Assembly: GCF_016807185.1 (NCBI RefSeq)
Contig: NZ_JAEVYN010000001.1
Location: forward strand, 1,424,781 to 1,488,780
Direction: 5' to 3'
Source: Leptolyngbya sp. Cla-17
GTDB taxonomy: Bacteria; Cyanobacteriota; Cyanobacteriia; Leptolyngbyales; Leptolyngbyaceae
DNA: 64,000 bases
Below are positions 35,451 to 44,706 of the stretch, in pieces (positions within the stretch are counted from its first letter, which is position 1; each line of letters starts with the position of its first letter). The translations under genes and the position numbers were made by a program. The notes below the pieces were generated by a model. The model had not been told where the DNA came from, searched no databases, and worked only from the letters and a program-made list of their open reading frames with translations.

Positions 35451-36344
35451 TTATTTCACACCCGCTGCCGCAATCATGGAGCCAATCCCCGCATCAGTGA
35501 AGATTTCCAGCAGAAGGGAATGGGGCAGGCGACCATCCAAAATGTGGGCAGCGCGGACTCCTTGAGCTAGCGATCGCACGCAGCAGGTGACTTTAGGAAT
35601 CATTCCACCCGATACAACCCCTTGATCAATCAGATTTCGCGCTTCTTGAATATCCAATCGAGGAATCAGCGTAGACGGGTCTTTATAGTCCCGTAAAATT
35701 CCAGCCGTATCCGTCAGCAAAATCAGTTTCTCGGCACCCAAGGCAGCCGCAATTTCACCTGCCACTGTATCTGCATTGATGTTATACGCTTGTCCCGTCT
35801 CGTCTGCTGCCACGCTGGACACTACGGGAATATGACCCGCAGTCACCATCACTTCTAAAATGCTGGTATCTACACTGGTTACTTCGCCCACAAAGCCTAT
35901 GCCTTCGGCATTTGCTGGGCGTGCAGTGATCAAGTGAGCATCTTTGCCACACAGTCCCACCGCTGAACCTCCTGCCGTATTAATCAACGACACAATCTCC
36001 TTATTTACCCGACCCACCAACACCATCTCCACTACATCCATCGTGGCGGCATCTGTCACGCGCAGCCCATTTTTGAACTGTGCCTCAATCCCCAATTTGT
36101 CTAGCCAGATATTGATTTCGGGACCTCCGCCATGCACCAAAACCGGACGCAGCCCCACACACGACATAAACACCACATCTCGAATCACCTGATCCTTAAG
36201 GGTGCTGTCTTTCATTGCTGCGCCGCCATACTTCACCACAATGGTTTTTCCGGCAAACTGCTGAATGTATGGCAACGCTTCACTCAGAACTTTTGCTCTG
36301 GTGGTTGCTGATTCTTGTGTGGAGTCGTGTTCCGTCATGATCAT
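35451..36344 (-). CDS. argB: N-acetylglutamate kinase
   Basis: About 297 residues; ATG at 36344 is preferred, with another ATG at 36338 and a TTG at 36350. It phosphorylates N-acetylglutamate, the controlled step of arginine synthesis, and in cyanobacteria binds the PII protein. Motifs are VVKYGGAAMKD, VLVHGGGPEI, the nucleotide-binding YNINADTVAGEIAAAL, LLTDTAGIL and GGMIPKV. The C terminus, where PII and arginine act, is complete (GIGSMIAAAGVK). Convergent with pyrD. Confidence 0.96.
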   Translation of the reverse strand: MIMTEHDSTQESATTRAKVLSEALPYIQQFAGKTIVVKYGGAAMKDSTLKDQVIRDVVFMSCVGLRPVLVHGGGPEINIWLDKLGIEAQFKNGLRVTDAATMDVVEMVLVGRVNKEIVSLINTAGGSAVGLCGKDAHLITARPANAEGIGFVGEVTSVDTSILEVMVTAGHIPVVSSVAADETGQAYNINADTVAGEIAAALGAEKLILLTDTAGILRDYKDPSTLIPRLDIQEARNLIDQGVVSGGMIPKVTCCVRSLAQGVRAAHILDGRLPHSLLLEIFTDAGIGSMIAAAGVK

Positions 36345-36613
36345 GGTCAAGCTAACTCGTGAAATTGGCTCTTTTGCAGTGTAAAGGACTGAGTCGCCTT
36401 CAACAATGTGAATCGCGATCGCCCGCCGCTTATGTCATCAAATCTTGGCTTTAAGCAATGGATGCGTGACTCCGGTCTTTCAAGGAGGACAAGAGAAATA
36501 GCCGAGATGATCACGCCAGGTTCTAGACTGCAAATCTCTTCAAGAAGTCAGATGTAGAAGGTCGTTCAATGGTGTGAAATTAAGACAAATAGACTTTATC
36601 AGAGGAAGGAACT

Positions 36614-37285
36614 ATGAACGCGATCTGGCTTAGCTTGATGATCTACGCAGTTGTTGAAGCAATTGCGGCGGCCTACAGGGTTCGTCAGAAACGACGGACA
36701 GACAGTTTAACCCGGTCTTCTGATAGTCGCTTTAGGTCATCAAGGCGATCGCTTGGGCAATCTGCATCTACTGCTGCTATTCAATTAGACTCAGATTTGG
36801 ACAGATTATTTCACCCGTCGTCAAATCAATCTCCCAGTGAACTGCTGACCCTGCCGACTCCTCCGGCAGCACTTGAGCTACCTCTAGCCGTTTCGCTCTC
36901 CGTTAATGAAGTAGTAAACCCAGAGACACGACCCAATTCGACCGATCTATTCGATCTCAATCTAGGGGAATCGAATGTCCCTGTGGATGCAGAAACCATG
37001 AAGCCGAACTCTCCTGAGCATCAGTCTGTTTTGGCAGAGATTTCTCAATTGGATCATGCGGATTCAGAAAACGCAATCGCTGCATTTCAGCGTCATTTGA
37101 ATCATCCAGATGACATTATTCGAGCCGCGATCGTGTTTGAGTTTGGCGAGACGGTCGCTAGGTATCATGGCGCGAAAGCTGCCGAGGCAAAGGAGATACT
37201 CATGCAACTCAGTCAAGATCCCAATCCAACCATTCGGACTCAAGTTGCAATTGCTTTGGCTAAAATTGAACCTATCGTGTTGTAA
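36614..37285 (+). CDS. Membrane-anchored protein with HEAT-like repeats
   Basis: 223 residues. A single membrane helix at about 3-22 is followed by a basic stretch (RQKRRTDSLTRSSDSRFRSS), a long Ser/Pro/Leu linker, and a helical C-terminal part (about 145-222) with HEAT-type repeats: HPDDIIRAAIVFEFGE and NPTIRTQVAIALAKIEP. Such repeats are protein-binding surfaces. The partner is unknown. Confidence 0.65.
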   Translation: MNAIWLSLMIYAVVEAIAAAYRVRQKRRTDSLTRSSDSRFRSSRRSLGQSASTAAIQLDSDLDRLFHPSSNQSPSELLTLPTPPAALELPLAVSLSVNEVVNPETRPNSTDLFDLNLGESNVPVDAETMKPNSPEHQSVLAEISQLDHADSENAIAAFQRHLNHPDDIIRAAIVFEFGETVARYHGAKAAEAKEILMQLSQDPNPTIRTQVAIALAKIEPIVL

Positions 37286-37358
37286 TCAACAACATGTCAT
37301 TACTTGCTTGTTAATGGCGTTTTTGAAACCTCTTTGCTGTTGCAGTTTGGGTCATGGA

Positions 37359-38336
37359 TTAGTCCAACTGTGCTCCTAACCACAAAGCTGAAACGGCGAT
37401 CACCAACCAAATCACAAAACACTGGCGGGTCAGACGAAGCGCGGCAAAAATGTGGTTCAGGGCGATCGCCTCGTTTGCATCTCCCAGCAATGGCTTTTGT
37501 TTGGCAACACCGCCATACCAGTTTGTTCCACCGACTTGTACGCCTAATGCAGCTGCGTAGGCGGCCTCACTCCAGCCAGAATTGGGGCTAAGATCTTTGG
37601 GGGCATCGCGCCAACAAATCTGCCAGATGCGGCGGGGCCTGCCGGATAGGATTGAAATTGTCAACACCACCAAACGGCACGGAAGCCAAGTTAAGACATC
37701 ATCCAGTTTGGCGCTAAACCAACCCAGGTGAGTATAAGGGGTTTCACGATAGCCCACCATGGAATCAAGAGTGCTGGCGGCTTTGTAGCTTAATGCCAGG
37801 GGAACGCTACCGATCGCTGGAATCATTGCACCGACGATCGCATAAAACAGTGGAGCCATCACCCCATCCGTTGCATTTTCGGTCACGGTTTCTAACACAG
37901 CGCGAAGCACTTCGGGCACAGATATGTTCTCGGTATCTCGTCCCACATACCGACTTAAGCGCGATCGTGATCGCGCTAAATCTCCTGCTTGCAAAGATTG
38001 GATTACTTCTTCCGCCGCATCTCTCAAACTGCGTCCCGCAAAACAGCTTGCCAGTAAAATAAGCTCCGTTGCCAAACCCACTACAGGGTGAACTGATTTT
38101 GCCACAGTAACCATTAGCCATCCTGCCAAACCTATCCCCAGCACCAATCCCACCCCCAGCCCAATGCCAGTAAGGCGTAATGCGATCGGTGATTTGAACA
38201 TCCTGAACGCCTGTTGCGTATAGAGAGAAATCAGCCAACCCATCCCCTGAACCGGGTGCCACAACCCCCAGGGGTCGCCGATTCCATAATCCAAGAGTGC
38301 TGCCAAAATCAATACTAATTCTGCGTGGTATGCCAC
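37359..38336 (-). CDS. cbiB: Adenosylcobinamide-phosphate synthase
   Basis: 325 residues from a GTG start with AAGG just upstream. It is a membrane enzyme that joins aminopropanol phosphate to adenosylcobyric acid in cobalamin synthesis. Family blocks are LDYGIGDPWGLWHPVQGMGW, LSRYVGRDTENISVPEVLRA, ENATDGVMAPLFY and STLDSMVGYRETPYTHLGW. Another cobalamin-related gene, cobN, lies about 21 kb away. The start diverges from the CU044_2847 gene at 38433. Confidence 0.94.
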   Translation of the reverse strand: MAYHAELVLILAALLDYGIGDPWGLWHPVQGMGWLISLYTQQAFRMFKSPIALRLTGIGLGVGLVLGIGLAGWLMVTVAKSVHPVVGLATELILLASCFAGRSLRDAAEEVIQSLQAGDLARSRSRLSRYVGRDTENISVPEVLRAVLETVTENATDGVMAPLFYAIVGAMIPAIGSVPLALSYKAASTLDSMVGYRETPYTHLGWFSAKLDDVLTWLPCRLVVLTISILSGRPRRIWQICWRDAPKDLSPNSGWSEAAYAAALGVQVGGTNWYGGVAKQKPLLGDANEAIALNHIFAALRLTRQCFVIWLVIAVSALWLGAQLD

Positions 38337-38432
38337 TATGCCTTACCCATAAGGGGTTTTGCCCCTGATCACCCTTTTCATCTTCAGGGAACACTCAAAT
38401 CGCATCTACAATTCAAACTAAAGGAAACTGAC

Positions 38433-38855
38433 GTGACTCAGCTTGTTCCCGTTCAACTTGATGATGGCATGATGCTGTACATCGAAGCCCAAGACAACAC
38501 CAATAGCCCAACTATTTCTCCTGAGGCAGAGCTAGAACAACGACGCACCGGACAAAAAGGATTGCCGACCTTCAGCCCTCCTCGGATTGATCCGGCACAA
38601 TCCATGCAGCTAATGCAAAACACGATTCGCACCTATGCTTACTACTGCATGAATGCATTCAAGAACTGTGGTGTTGCCAATATTGATGAAGTCACTTTAG
38701 AGTTTGGCGTGAATTTAAGCGCTGATGCTGGAGTGCCTTATATTGCCAGTGGCAAAGCCCAAAGCAGCCTAAAAATCACTGTTAAGTGTAGTTATCCTAA
38801 AGCTGAGGCGACATCTATCAATGGTCTGGTGATTGGGCAAGAAGCCAAGAACTAG
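38433..38855 (+). CDS. CU044_2847-family protein
   Basis: 140 residues from the GTG at 38433 (AAAGGAAAC upstream); a longer frame from 38325 overlaps the cbiB start and is unlikely. The start TQLVPVQLDDGMMLYIEAQD and the end VTLEFGVNLSADAGVPYIAS fit the CU044_2847 family (trypsin-co-occurring domain 1). In other bacteria it is encoded next to trypsin-like proteases or signalling genes; here neither is adjacent. Convergent with the Rrf2 gene, with three bases between. Confidence 0.7.
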   Translation: MTQLVPVQLDDGMMLYIEAQDNTNSPTISPEAELEQRRTGQKGLPTFSPPRIDPAQSMQLMQNTIRTYAYYCMNAFKNCGVANIDEVTLEFGVNLSADAGVPYIASGKAQSSLKITVKCSYPKAEATSINGLVIGQEAKN

Positions 38856-38858
38856 AGA

Positions 38859-39302
38859 TTACACAACAAAGCTAGAAGCCTGTCCTTGAGCCGCCTGCCA
38901 ACTGCGCGCATCGTAGTAAAGATCTTCTAGGGAAATGCTGTAAAGCGCTTCTTTAAGCTTGTGGTGCAGGCGGTTCCAAAGGGTGAAGGTAACCCAATCT
39001 TCAGCATGGGCATCATTGGGATGATGGCGAGGTAAGGGATCAACACTTTCACCAACCGCTTCCAAAATTTGCCCTAGTGAAATTTGCGCTGGAGGACGAG
39101 CCAGTTGATAGCCACCCTGCGAGCCACGCACCGATCGCACCAAGCCAGCCCGACGCATTTCAATCAGCAACTTTTCTAAATAGGGAGCAGGAAGATCTTG
39201 ACGTTGAGCGATCGCGTTCACAGAAGTAGGCCCAAACTTCGGCTGGAGACTCAAATCTAGCAGTGCCTTAACGCTGTAATGCCCACGGGTCGTTAGTTTC
39301 AT
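38859..39302 (-). CDS. Rrf2-family transcriptional regulator
   Basis: 147 residues. The winged-helix domain shows MKLTTRGHYSVKALLDLSLQ, LPAPYLEKLLIEMRRAGLV and RGSQGGYQLARPP, all classic for Rrf2. The protein has no cysteine at all, so it cannot bind an iron-sulfur cluster the way IscR does; a His-rich patch (PRHHPNDAHAEDW) lies where the cluster cysteines usually are. Its targets are unknown. Confidence 0.9.
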   Translation of the reverse strand: MKLTTRGHYSVKALLDLSLQPKFGPTSVNAIAQRQDLPAPYLEKLLIEMRRAGLVRSVRGSQGGYQLARPPAQISLGQILEAVGESVDPLPRHHPNDAHAEDWVTFTLWNRLHHKLKEALYSISLEDLYYDARSWQAAQGQASSFVV

Positions 39303-39380
39303 TCAGTGAAGTATGCAGGAAGCAACTGATGCTAGCTTAAGCTTAAATCGCGATCGCTGAATGTTTAGTGATGTAGGGGT

Positions 39381-39827
39381 TTATTGACGCAGGTGCATCA
39401 GCTCTTGCAGAGACGCTAAAAGATTCACTTTTGCCAGAACAATTTGCTTATTTGGGTTAAGAACAAACGTCCAGGATACATTCACTGTAAACAAAGAAGT
39501 TTGTACCTTGCCCAATACCAAAAATTCAGTGTCGTCATTTTCCAAGTTTTCACTTTCCAAAACTTGCTGCCCCTGCTGAGGCAAGAGAATAAAGCCCTTG
39601 GCTTCCTTTTGTAAATAAGCTGCGATCTCGGTTTGCCCAATCACCATCGCCTCAAACGGAGGCTGTAACATTCCCTCTAGCGCAAAGAGTTGACTCGTCG
39701 CCTCAAAATTACCTGCATTGAGCCTCTCAAAGTATTGCAAAATGGTCGGTTCATCAATGCCCTCGATTGCAATCTGGGTAGGTTCTGTAGCGACCTCAGA
39801 ACAGGTTTGTGGAAAAGCAGTTCCCAT
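39381..39827 (-). CDS. Orange carotenoid protein C-terminal domain homologue (CTDH)
   Basis: 148 residues from the ATG at 39827; a longer frame reaches 39887 but the shorter one fits the family. It is an NTF2-like fold matching the OCP C-terminal domain: GIDEPTILQYFERLNAGNFE, LQPPFEAMVIGQTEIAAYL, GKVQTSLF, NVSWTFVLNP and LLASLQELMHLR. The Tyr and Trp that bind the carotenoid keto group in OCP appear kept (LQYF, VSWTF), but the usual PWFGxNVGMN segment is shorter. CTDHs carry carotenoids and pass them to helical carotenoid proteins. No OCP or HCP gene lies within the window. Confidence 0.85.
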   Translation of the reverse strand: MGTAFPQTCSEVATEPTQIAIEGIDEPTILQYFERLNAGNFEATSQLFALEGMLQPPFEAMVIGQTEIAAYLQKEAKGFILLPQQGQQVLESENLENDDTEFLVLGKVQTSLFTVNVSWTFVLNPNKQIVLAKVNLLASLQELMHLRQ

Positions 39828-39978
39828 CAGTGGTGCCCTAAAAAATGAGTAGAAGATAGTCTCGTATTCATTAGAGTAGAGAGGCATGGAACTGAAGTTA
39901 CATACCCATAGATAGATCTATTGCGATCGCCCATTTATCTAAAAAGCGATAATCCAGCCTGTCCCCTGTTCCTGAGCT

Positions 39979-40917
39979 ATGACAACTGACTTCACCGTAC
40001 AAATTAAGCAGAAAGCGCTGGAATTGGGCTTTCATAAAGTGGGCATTGCTGCTGTCAAAAATCCTTTGGATCCTGCCGTTTCTGCTTTGCAGTCTTGGCT
40101 AGCGCAGGGTTACCACGCTGACATGCAATGGATGACGAACCCTAAACGTGAGGATATTCAGCAGATCATGCCAGCAGTTCAGTCTGTGATTTGTGTGGCG
40201 CTCAACTACTATGCTCCTATTCCCCGACCTGCCGGCAAAGAGTATGGCAAGATTTCTCGCTATGGCTGGGGGCGAGATTATCACCGGGTGCTGCACAAAA
40301 AGCTCAAGGCATTGTCCCTGTGGCTGCAAGCTCAAGGGGAAGGGATACAGGCGCGCTACTACGCCGATACGGGACCTGTGCAAGAGAAAGCCTGGGCGCA
40401 ACAGGCAGGGATGGGTTGGATTGCTAAAAATGGCAATTTGATCACACGGGAATATGGATCTTGGGTCTTTTTGGGGGAAGTGTTGACCAATTTAAAGTTG
40501 ACCGTCGATCGCCCTCATACGGCTCACTGCGGTACCTGTACCCGCTGCATGGATGCCTGCCCAACAGGTGCAATTCCTCAACCGGCTGTGGTGGATGCCA
40601 ACCGCTGCATCGCCTATCACACCATTGAAAACCGAGCGGAACGGTTGCCATCCGCGATCGCCTCCCATATGCAGGAATGGGTCGCTGGCTGTGATATTTG
40701 CCAGGACGTGTGCCCTTGGAATGAGCGCTTCGCCAAACCGACCGATGTTGCCGAATTTCATCCTTATCCCGCCAATGTGGCTCCCCTGCTAACTGAACTG
40801 GCTACGATTTCAGATGAAGAGTGCGATCGCCGCTTCCCCGCTTCTGCCCTGCGCCGCATTAAACCCTACATGCTGCGCCGAAATGCTCAAGCGAATTTAG
40901 ATGCAGAAAGGGAATAG
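39979..40917 (+). CDS. queG: Epoxyqueuosine reductase
   Basis: 312 residues. It reduces epoxyqueuosine to queuosine in the wobble base of tRNAs with GUN anticodons, using cobalamin and two [4Fe-4S] clusters. The cluster motifs are CGTCTRCMDACPTGAI and CDICQDVCPWNERF. N-terminal blocks GFHKVGIAAVKNP and WMTNPKREDI are typical. The HEAT-repeat extension of some QueG proteins is absent. Confidence 0.95.
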   Translation: MTTDFTVQIKQKALELGFHKVGIAAVKNPLDPAVSALQSWLAQGYHADMQWMTNPKREDIQQIMPAVQSVICVALNYYAPIPRPAGKEYGKISRYGWGRDYHRVLHKKLKALSLWLQAQGEGIQARYYADTGPVQEKAWAQQAGMGWIAKNGNLITREYGSWVFLGEVLTNLKLTVDRPHTAHCGTCTRCMDACPTGAIPQPAVVDANRCIAYHTIENRAERLPSAIASHMQEWVAGCDICQDVCPWNERFAKPTDVAEFHPYPANVAPLLTELATISDEECDRRFPASALRRIKPYMLRRNAQANLDAERE

Positions 40918-41087
40918 GTAAGGCACTTTCAAAGTCCTTCTTCTAAGCTGGGGAGAGGGATTTAGGTTGAGAGCAGAAGGGCCACTGGGAAAAAGCTTGA
41001 AAATTTGTTACATTACTTAATATAAGAGTCGTGATATAAGAGTCATGCCTCTGAATACTGTCTGTTTACCATGGACTTTCGGGCTAT

Positions 41088-41810
41088 ATGTCCCATCAGT
41101 GCGCAACTTCTTTAATAGAATCGTCCACCTTGCAGCGGCTACAGTCTGAAAATGCCGAATTGCAGGGCTTCTTTGATGCCCAAAAACAGGTGATTGCATC
41201 TTTGGAGCGGCGGGCGGGGCGATCGCTGGATACCCTATCGGTTCATGTGCAACAGCTTTCAGACACCCTTCACACTGATGCCGATTGGCAAAACTCTCTT
41301 GTATCAGTTCAAAGTGAAGTGGATGCGCTGTGCGATCTAATCAACGATGCCATGATGCTGCAAAAACTAGAGGCAGGCAAAGTTGAACTGCATTTACAGT
41401 CTTTAGAAACTGATACGTTACTAACATCGCTCAGTCGGCATTTACTCAGATCAAAGCAAACGGTTTCGTCTCGGTTGGTGTGTGAGTTCGATTCTTCGTT
41501 GCCGCTTATTTTGGCTGACCAAGATTTGACCGAGGCGGTTCTCACCGATCTGTTGGCAAGGGGCTTGCGATATTCTGACCCTGATTCGCCTGTGGTGCTC
41601 GGAGCTAGCTCCGTGGGTGAGCAGGTCAACATTTTTGTCACAGCGCAACGGTTTGCTCCCTTGGGCGATCGCGATTTTGCCACCGAAATAGTATTGTGCT
41701 GCCGGCGGATTGAAGTTCAGCAGGGCAAGGTGACTTGCGAACACCGCTCCGATGGGCTGCAAGTTGTTAAGATTGCTTTACGAATCTACGGAAATGTTAT
41801 TTCATCCTAA
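41088..41810 (+). CDS. Histidine-kinase-like protein lacking catalytic motifs
   Basis: 240 residues, soluble. The layout is coiled coil (12-45), a helical hairpin like HisKA (about 46-115, with LINDAMMLQKLEAGKVEL) and an ATPase-like C-terminal domain (LLARGLRYSDPDSPVVLGAS). The usual phospho-acceptor histidine is not found in the first helix (RSLDTLSVHVQQLSDTL) and no G boxes are seen, so it is probably a non-catalytic partner or regulator of a kinase. The start is uncertain. Confidence 0.6.
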   Translation: MSHQCATSLIESSTLQRLQSENAELQGFFDAQKQVIASLERRAGRSLDTLSVHVQQLSDTLHTDADWQNSLVSVQSEVDALCDLINDAMMLQKLEAGKVELHLQSLETDTLLTSLSRHLLRSKQTVSSRLVCEFDSSLPLILADQDLTEAVLTDLLARGLRYSDPDSPVVLGASSVGEQVNIFVTAQRFAPLGDRDFATEIVLCCRRIEVQQGKVTCEHRSDGLQVVKIALRIYGNVISS

Positions 41811-42036
41811 AGAATTTGGATGAGCGTTTTTCTAGTTCCCTAGGTTACATCGCCTTAGATCAGCAGACTGTTACTATCAGTTGCACTGATAGAACTTGGT
41901 GACGGTCGGTAGATTTGTGAGCAATCTGGCGACAGCGTACCACCCTCTCTTTGTTCGTCAAAAGGTACTTCGGCTGTATTTGAGACGCGATTTTGAGTAA
42001 TTCAAATCAACTATTGAGAGACAACACAGAAGAATT

Positions 42037-44472
42037 ATGGTAGCAACTCCCCACAAAACCCCAATCGAAACCTCCATCAGCGCTTTTGGAGCGGCACGAT
42101 CTACGGTCCAAGGAATGCCACTCAGCCCGGGCGAGCTTTCCAAAACCCATGCCTACTGGTGTGCTGCTAACTATTTAGCGGTCGGCATGATTTACCTGCG
42201 AGACAACCCATTATTAAGAAAATCTCTAGACGCTGATCATATTAAGCATCGCCTATTAGGGCATTGGGGCTCGAGTCCTGGGATCAGTTTCCTCTACACT
42301 CATCTCAACCGCATCATCAAAAAATTTGACCAAGACATGCTCTTTATGGTGGGTGCGGGGCATGGTGCGCCTGGTTTTCTAGGTCCTTGCTATTTAGAAG
42401 GTAGTTACTCTCACTATTTCCCAAATTGCAGTGAAGACGAAGCAGGGATGCAGCGCTTCTTCAAACAGTTTTCTTTTCCGGGTGGTGTTGGTAGTCATTG
42501 CACTCCTGAAACTCCAGGTTCCATTCATGAGGGCGGCGAATTAGGCTACAGCCTTTCTCATGCGTATGGTGCGGCCTTCGACAATCCAGACCTGATTGTT
42601 GTGACGATGCCAGGAGATGGTGAGTCGGAAACCGGACCGCTGGCTACTTCTTGGCACGCCAACAAATTCATTAACCCCATTCGGGATGGTGCAGTGCTGC
42701 CCGTTCTCCACCTCAATGGCTACAAAATCAACAACCCAACCATTTTGTCTCGCATCAGCCATGAAGAGCTAAAGTCTTTGTTTGAAGGGTATGGCTACAC
42801 GCCTTATTTCGTGGAAGGGTCTGACCCCGACACGATGCATCAGGCAATGGCAGCAACGTTGGATCATTGCATCGCAGAAATCCATAGCATTCAGCAAGAG
42901 GCTCGGAGTAGCGGTCAGGCAACCCGCCCCCGGTGGCCGATGATCGTCATGCGGACTCCGAAGGGTTGGACAGGTCCTAAGGATGTGGATGGGCATAAGG
43001 TTGAAGGGTTTTGGCGATCGCACCAAGTACCCATGGGTGGAATGCAAACCAATGCTGAACACTTAAGCCTTTTAGACCAGTGGATGCGGAGCTACAAGCC
43101 AGAGGAACTGTTTGATGACCGTGGCTCACTCAAGCGTGAGCTGAAAGAGTTAGCACCCACTGGCACCAAACGTCTGGGTTCCACGCCCTATGCGAATGGC
43201 GGTTTGCTGAGAAAAGAGTTAAAAATGCCTGATTTCCGTCAGTATGGAGTGCAGGTAGAGCAGGCCGGTCAAACTGAGGCGATGAACACCAAGCCGTTGG
43301 GTAACTTTCTGCGGGATATCATGCAGAAAAACATGACCAGCTTCCGTGTGTTTGGTCCCGATGAAAATAGCTCGAATAAACTGGACGCAATTTACGAAGT
43401 TAGCAAAAAGTTTTGGATCGCTGAGTTTTTGCCAGAGGATTCGGATGGCGGCGAACTATCTCCAGATGGTCGCGTGATGGAAATGTTGAGTGAGCATACC
43501 CTGGAAGGCTGGCTAGAAGCCTACTTGCTCACTGGACGGCATGGCTTTTTCGCCACGTATGAGTCGTTTGCCCACATCATCGACTCAATGGTCAACCAGC
43601 ATGCTAAGTGGCTGGAAATTTGCAGGCGCATCGACTGGCGTGAAGAGATTTCTTCGCTCAACATTCTGATCACGTCTACTGTTTGGCGGCAAGACCATAA
43701 TGGTTTCACTCACCAAGACCCCGGTTTTATAGATGTGGTCGTCAATAAAAGTCCAGAGGTCGTGCGGATCTACATGCCTCCTGATGCCAATTCATTGCTG
43801 TCGGTTGCAGACCACTGCTTGCAAAGTACGAACTACGTCAATGTGATTGTGTGTGATAAGCAATTGCATACACAATTTATGGATATGGATGCCGCCGTAA
43901 AGCATTGCACTAAAGGGCTTGGCATTTGGGATTGGGCAAGCAATGACCAGGGTGAAGAACCGGATGTTGTGTTGGTGGGCTGTGGAGACATTCCAACCTT
44001 AGAAGCTTTGGCGGCGAACGCGTTGCTACGCCAAGAGTTTCCCAGTTTGAAAATTCGGTTCATCAATGTGGTTGATTTGCTGAAGTTGCAGCCTGATACC
44101 GAGCATTCCCACGGGCTGAGCGATCGCGACTTTGACAGCTTGTTTACGATTGATAAGCCGATCATCTTTAACTTTCATGGCTATCCCTGGTTGATCCATC
44201 GCTTGGCATACCGCCGTACCAACCATAACAATCTGCATGTGCGGGGCTATAAGGAAAAAGGCAACATTAACACGCCGATGGAACTGGCAATTTGTAACCA
44301 AATTGATCGGTACAGCATTGCGATCGATGTCATCGATCGAGTGCCCACGCTCAAAGTGGCGGGTGCTCATGCCAAAGAGCGATTCTTAAATGCTCAAATC
44401 GACTGCCGCAACTACGCTTTTGAACACGGGATCGACAAGCCTGAAATTCTTGAATGGAAGTGGCCGTATTAA
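42037..44472 (+). CDS. xfp: Phosphoketolase (xylulose-5-P / fructose-6-P)
   Basis: 811 residues, the full family length. This thiamine-diphosphate enzyme splits xylulose-5-P or fructose-6-P to acetyl-phosphate and a sugar phosphate. Blocks are GHWGSSPGISF near the start, GAGHGAPGFLGPCYLEGSYS, the ThDP motif MPGDGESETGPLATSWH, and a C-terminal RGYKEKGNINTPMELA. It sits 234 bases before glycogen phosphorylase and may share its purpose in sugar overflow or dark metabolism. Confidence 0.96.
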   Translation: MVATPHKTPIETSISAFGAARSTVQGMPLSPGELSKTHAYWCAANYLAVGMIYLRDNPLLRKSLDADHIKHRLLGHWGSSPGISFLYTHLNRIIKKFDQDMLFMVGAGHGAPGFLGPCYLEGSYSHYFPNCSEDEAGMQRFFKQFSFPGGVGSHCTPETPGSIHEGGELGYSLSHAYGAAFDNPDLIVVTMPGDGESETGPLATSWHANKFINPIRDGAVLPVLHLNGYKINNPTILSRISHEELKSLFEGYGYTPYFVEGSDPDTMHQAMAATLDHCIAEIHSIQQEARSSGQATRPRWPMIVMRTPKGWTGPKDVDGHKVEGFWRSHQVPMGGMQTNAEHLSLLDQWMRSYKPEELFDDRGSLKRELKELAPTGTKRLGSTPYANGGLLRKELKMPDFRQYGVQVEQAGQTEAMNTKPLGNFLRDIMQKNMTSFRVFGPDENSSNKLDAIYEVSKKFWIAEFLPEDSDGGELSPDGRVMEMLSEHTLEGWLEAYLLTGRHGFFATYESFAHIIDSMVNQHAKWLEICRRIDWREEISSLNILITSTVWRQDHNGFTHQDPGFIDVVVNKSPEVVRIYMPPDANSLLSVADHCLQSTNYVNVIVCDKQLHTQFMDMDAAVKHCTKGLGIWDWASNDQGEEPDVVLVGCGDIPTLEALAANALLRQEFPSLKIRFINVVDLLKLQPDTEHSHGLSDRDFDSLFTIDKPIIFNFHGYPWLIHRLAYRRTNHNNLHVRGYKEKGNINTPMELAICNQIDRYSIAIDVIDRVPTLKVAGAHAKERFLNAQIDCRNYAFEHGIDKPEILEWKWPY

Positions 44473-44481
44473 CAAACCATG

Positions 44482-44525
44482 GCGTGAATCAGCAAATAAC
44501 GGGGTTGGCGTTTGCTGATTCACGC
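44482..44525 (+). terminator. Stem-loop after phosphoketolase
   Basis: GCGTGAATCAGCAAA (44482-44496) and TTTGCTGATTCACGC (44511-44525) form a perfect 15-base stem with a 14-base loop, nine bases after the stop codon. The following sequence (AGATTTGGTTTGACT) is only moderately T-rich, so it may attenuate rather than end transcription before glgP. Confidence 0.65.
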
Positions 44526-44706
44526 AGATTTGGTTTGACTGCCGGATAATTAGCCGGATGGGAACAGAAATCTTTACTTCTCAGCGAATCTGTTCCATAT
44601 TGGTTTGTTTATTCAATCAACTTAATCCTGTTCAACTGAACTCCTACTGTTGAGTTGCAGCCTTCAGAAAATTTACATTTACAGACAATAACAAGGAACC
44701 GAGACG

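Noticed and set aside
38325..38432. Longer N terminus for the CU044_2847 protein
   Set aside because: It overlaps the cbiB start and is unlike the family; the GTG at 38433 has a ribosome site.
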